A stretch of DNA of 6,833 nt, taken from the NCBI GenBank assembly GCA_014382645.1, contig JACNJI010000100.1, positions 1 to 6,833 of the forward strand, given 5' to 3'. Every line of letters starts with the position of its first letter. Position 1 is the stretch's first letter. Below the pieces are notes generated by a model, which did not search any database, was not told where the DNA came from, and saw nothing but the letters and a program-made list of their open reading frames with translations. Source of the stretch: Verrucomicrobiota bacterium. GTDB lineage: Bacteria; Verrucomicrobiota; Verrucomicrobiia; Opitutales; Seribacteraceae. The translations under genes were made by a program, and so were the position numbers. This document shows positions 6,352 to 6,833 of the stretch, in pieces.

Positions 6352-6833
6352 ATGCTCAGATTAATCCCCATCAGATTTACCTGCTCACTTTTAGGCGTTG
6401 CATCAGTTATCGCCTTTATGAGCCTGCTCGGATGCAAGCCGCACAAGTATCGACGGGCATCGGATAAAGAGGTGTACGAAATCCTTCAGAAACGAAGTGA
6501 ACATACGTTGGGTTCGCGGATGGAGCATTCGATCGATACCGTATATTCATCCCGCTCCCCATCGGATATTAACGGTTCCGAGATCATCCTTGACCGTAAT
6601 AAGAGCGGAAGCGATCGAGTGTTGACCCTTAGCGAAACACTGGATTTGGCGGTGAAGGCTAATCGTGTCTATCAATATAATCGTGAAAAACTATACTTGC
6701 AGGCGCTCTCTCTAACGGGCGTCCGCCATCAATTTGCCTTTAGATTCAGCAATGCTGAAATCGACTTGGGGCTAGATCGTAGTTCATCGGGAGAGAAATC
6801 GACGACTTCCGGCACCAATTTCACATTGAATAA
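6352..6833 (+). CDS. TolC-family outer-membrane efflux lipoprotein, N-terminal part (3' end outside the window)
   Basis: The frame is open from ATG 6352 to the window end (160 codons, no stop), so the 3' part is missing. Residues 1-27 are a lipoprotein signal peptide with lipobox L-L-G-C, Cys28 being the lipidated residue. Residues 36-48 (A-S-D-K-E-V-Y-E-I-L-Q-K-R) and 91-126 (L-T-L-S-E-T-L-D-L-A-V-K-A-N, then R-E-x-L-Y-L-Q-A-L-S-L) resemble the start of TolC-family outer membrane factors in PVC bacteria, where the first helix of the trimeric channel begins with an L-T-L-x-E-A-L-x-L-A-like motif. Such proteins form the outer duct of tripartite efflux or type I secretion systems; partner genes would be expected downstream but are not visible. 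An in-frame TAA at 6331 makes ATG 6352 the first possible start, and no Shine-Dalgarno sequence is near. It is divergent from the dehydrogenase gene, with 227 nt between start codons. Confidence 0.8.
   Translation, partial: MLRLIPIRFTCSLLGVASVIAFMSLLGCKPHKYRRASDKEVYEILQKRSEHTLGSRMEHSIDTVYSSRSPSDINGSEIILDRNKSGSDRVLTLSETLDLAVKANRVYQYNREKLYLQALSLTGVRHQFAFRFSNAEIDLGLDRSSSGEKSTTSGTNFTLN

Noticed and set aside
1..6833. CRISPR array, tRNA/rRNA, insertion sequence or prophage signs
   Set aside because: No spaced repeats, RNA gene signatures, transposase or integrase sequence, or terminal inverted repeats were seen on either strand.

Overview
The window suggests a member of the Planctomycetes-Verrucomicrobia (PVC) group, more likely Verrucomicrobia-like. 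The evidence is gene content: a very long exported protein joining a putative dehydrogenase beta-propeller, HEAT-like repeats, a CxxCH cytochrome c module and a DUF1080 (3-keto-disaccharide hydrolase) domain; a secreted S1 sulfatase; an SHD1-domain protein; a DUF6868-like small membrane protein; and a TolC-family lipoprotein. Base composition is moderate, and Shine-Dalgarno sites are weak or absent before every visible start. No species assignment is possible from this window alone.

Layout: (1) 1-611, + strand, the 3' end of a protein with a C-terminal SHD1-like module; its start lies outside the window. (2) 612-775, a gap with a good sigma70-like promoter (728-756). (3) 776-1033, + strand, an 85-residue two-helix membrane protein. 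(4) 1034-1121, a short gap with a small hairpin. (5) 1122-2489, + strand, an exported sulfatase with a complete formylglycine-type active site. (6) 2522-6124, - strand, the 1200-residue multidomain protein, tail-to-tail with the sulfatase and 32 nt away. (7) 6125-6351, a divergent intergenic region with -10-like boxes very close to the starts on both sides. (8) 6352-6833, + strand, the N-terminal 160 residues of a TolC-like outer-membrane lipoprotein, cut by the window end.

How the genes may work together: the sulfatase and the dehydrogenase/cytochrome/DUF1080 protein both carry signal peptides and would act outside the cytoplasm. Together they fit use of sulfated glycans: sulfate removal, plus oxidation of sugar units and cleavage of the resulting keto-sugar linkage. 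That link is inference. Such genes are very abundant in PVC genomes, and these two are convergent, so they do not share an operon. The most notable object is the single polypeptide that could couple sugar oxidation, electron removal through heme c and keto-glycoside cleavage. There is no RNA gene, mobile element, CRISPR array or clear long repeat in the window.
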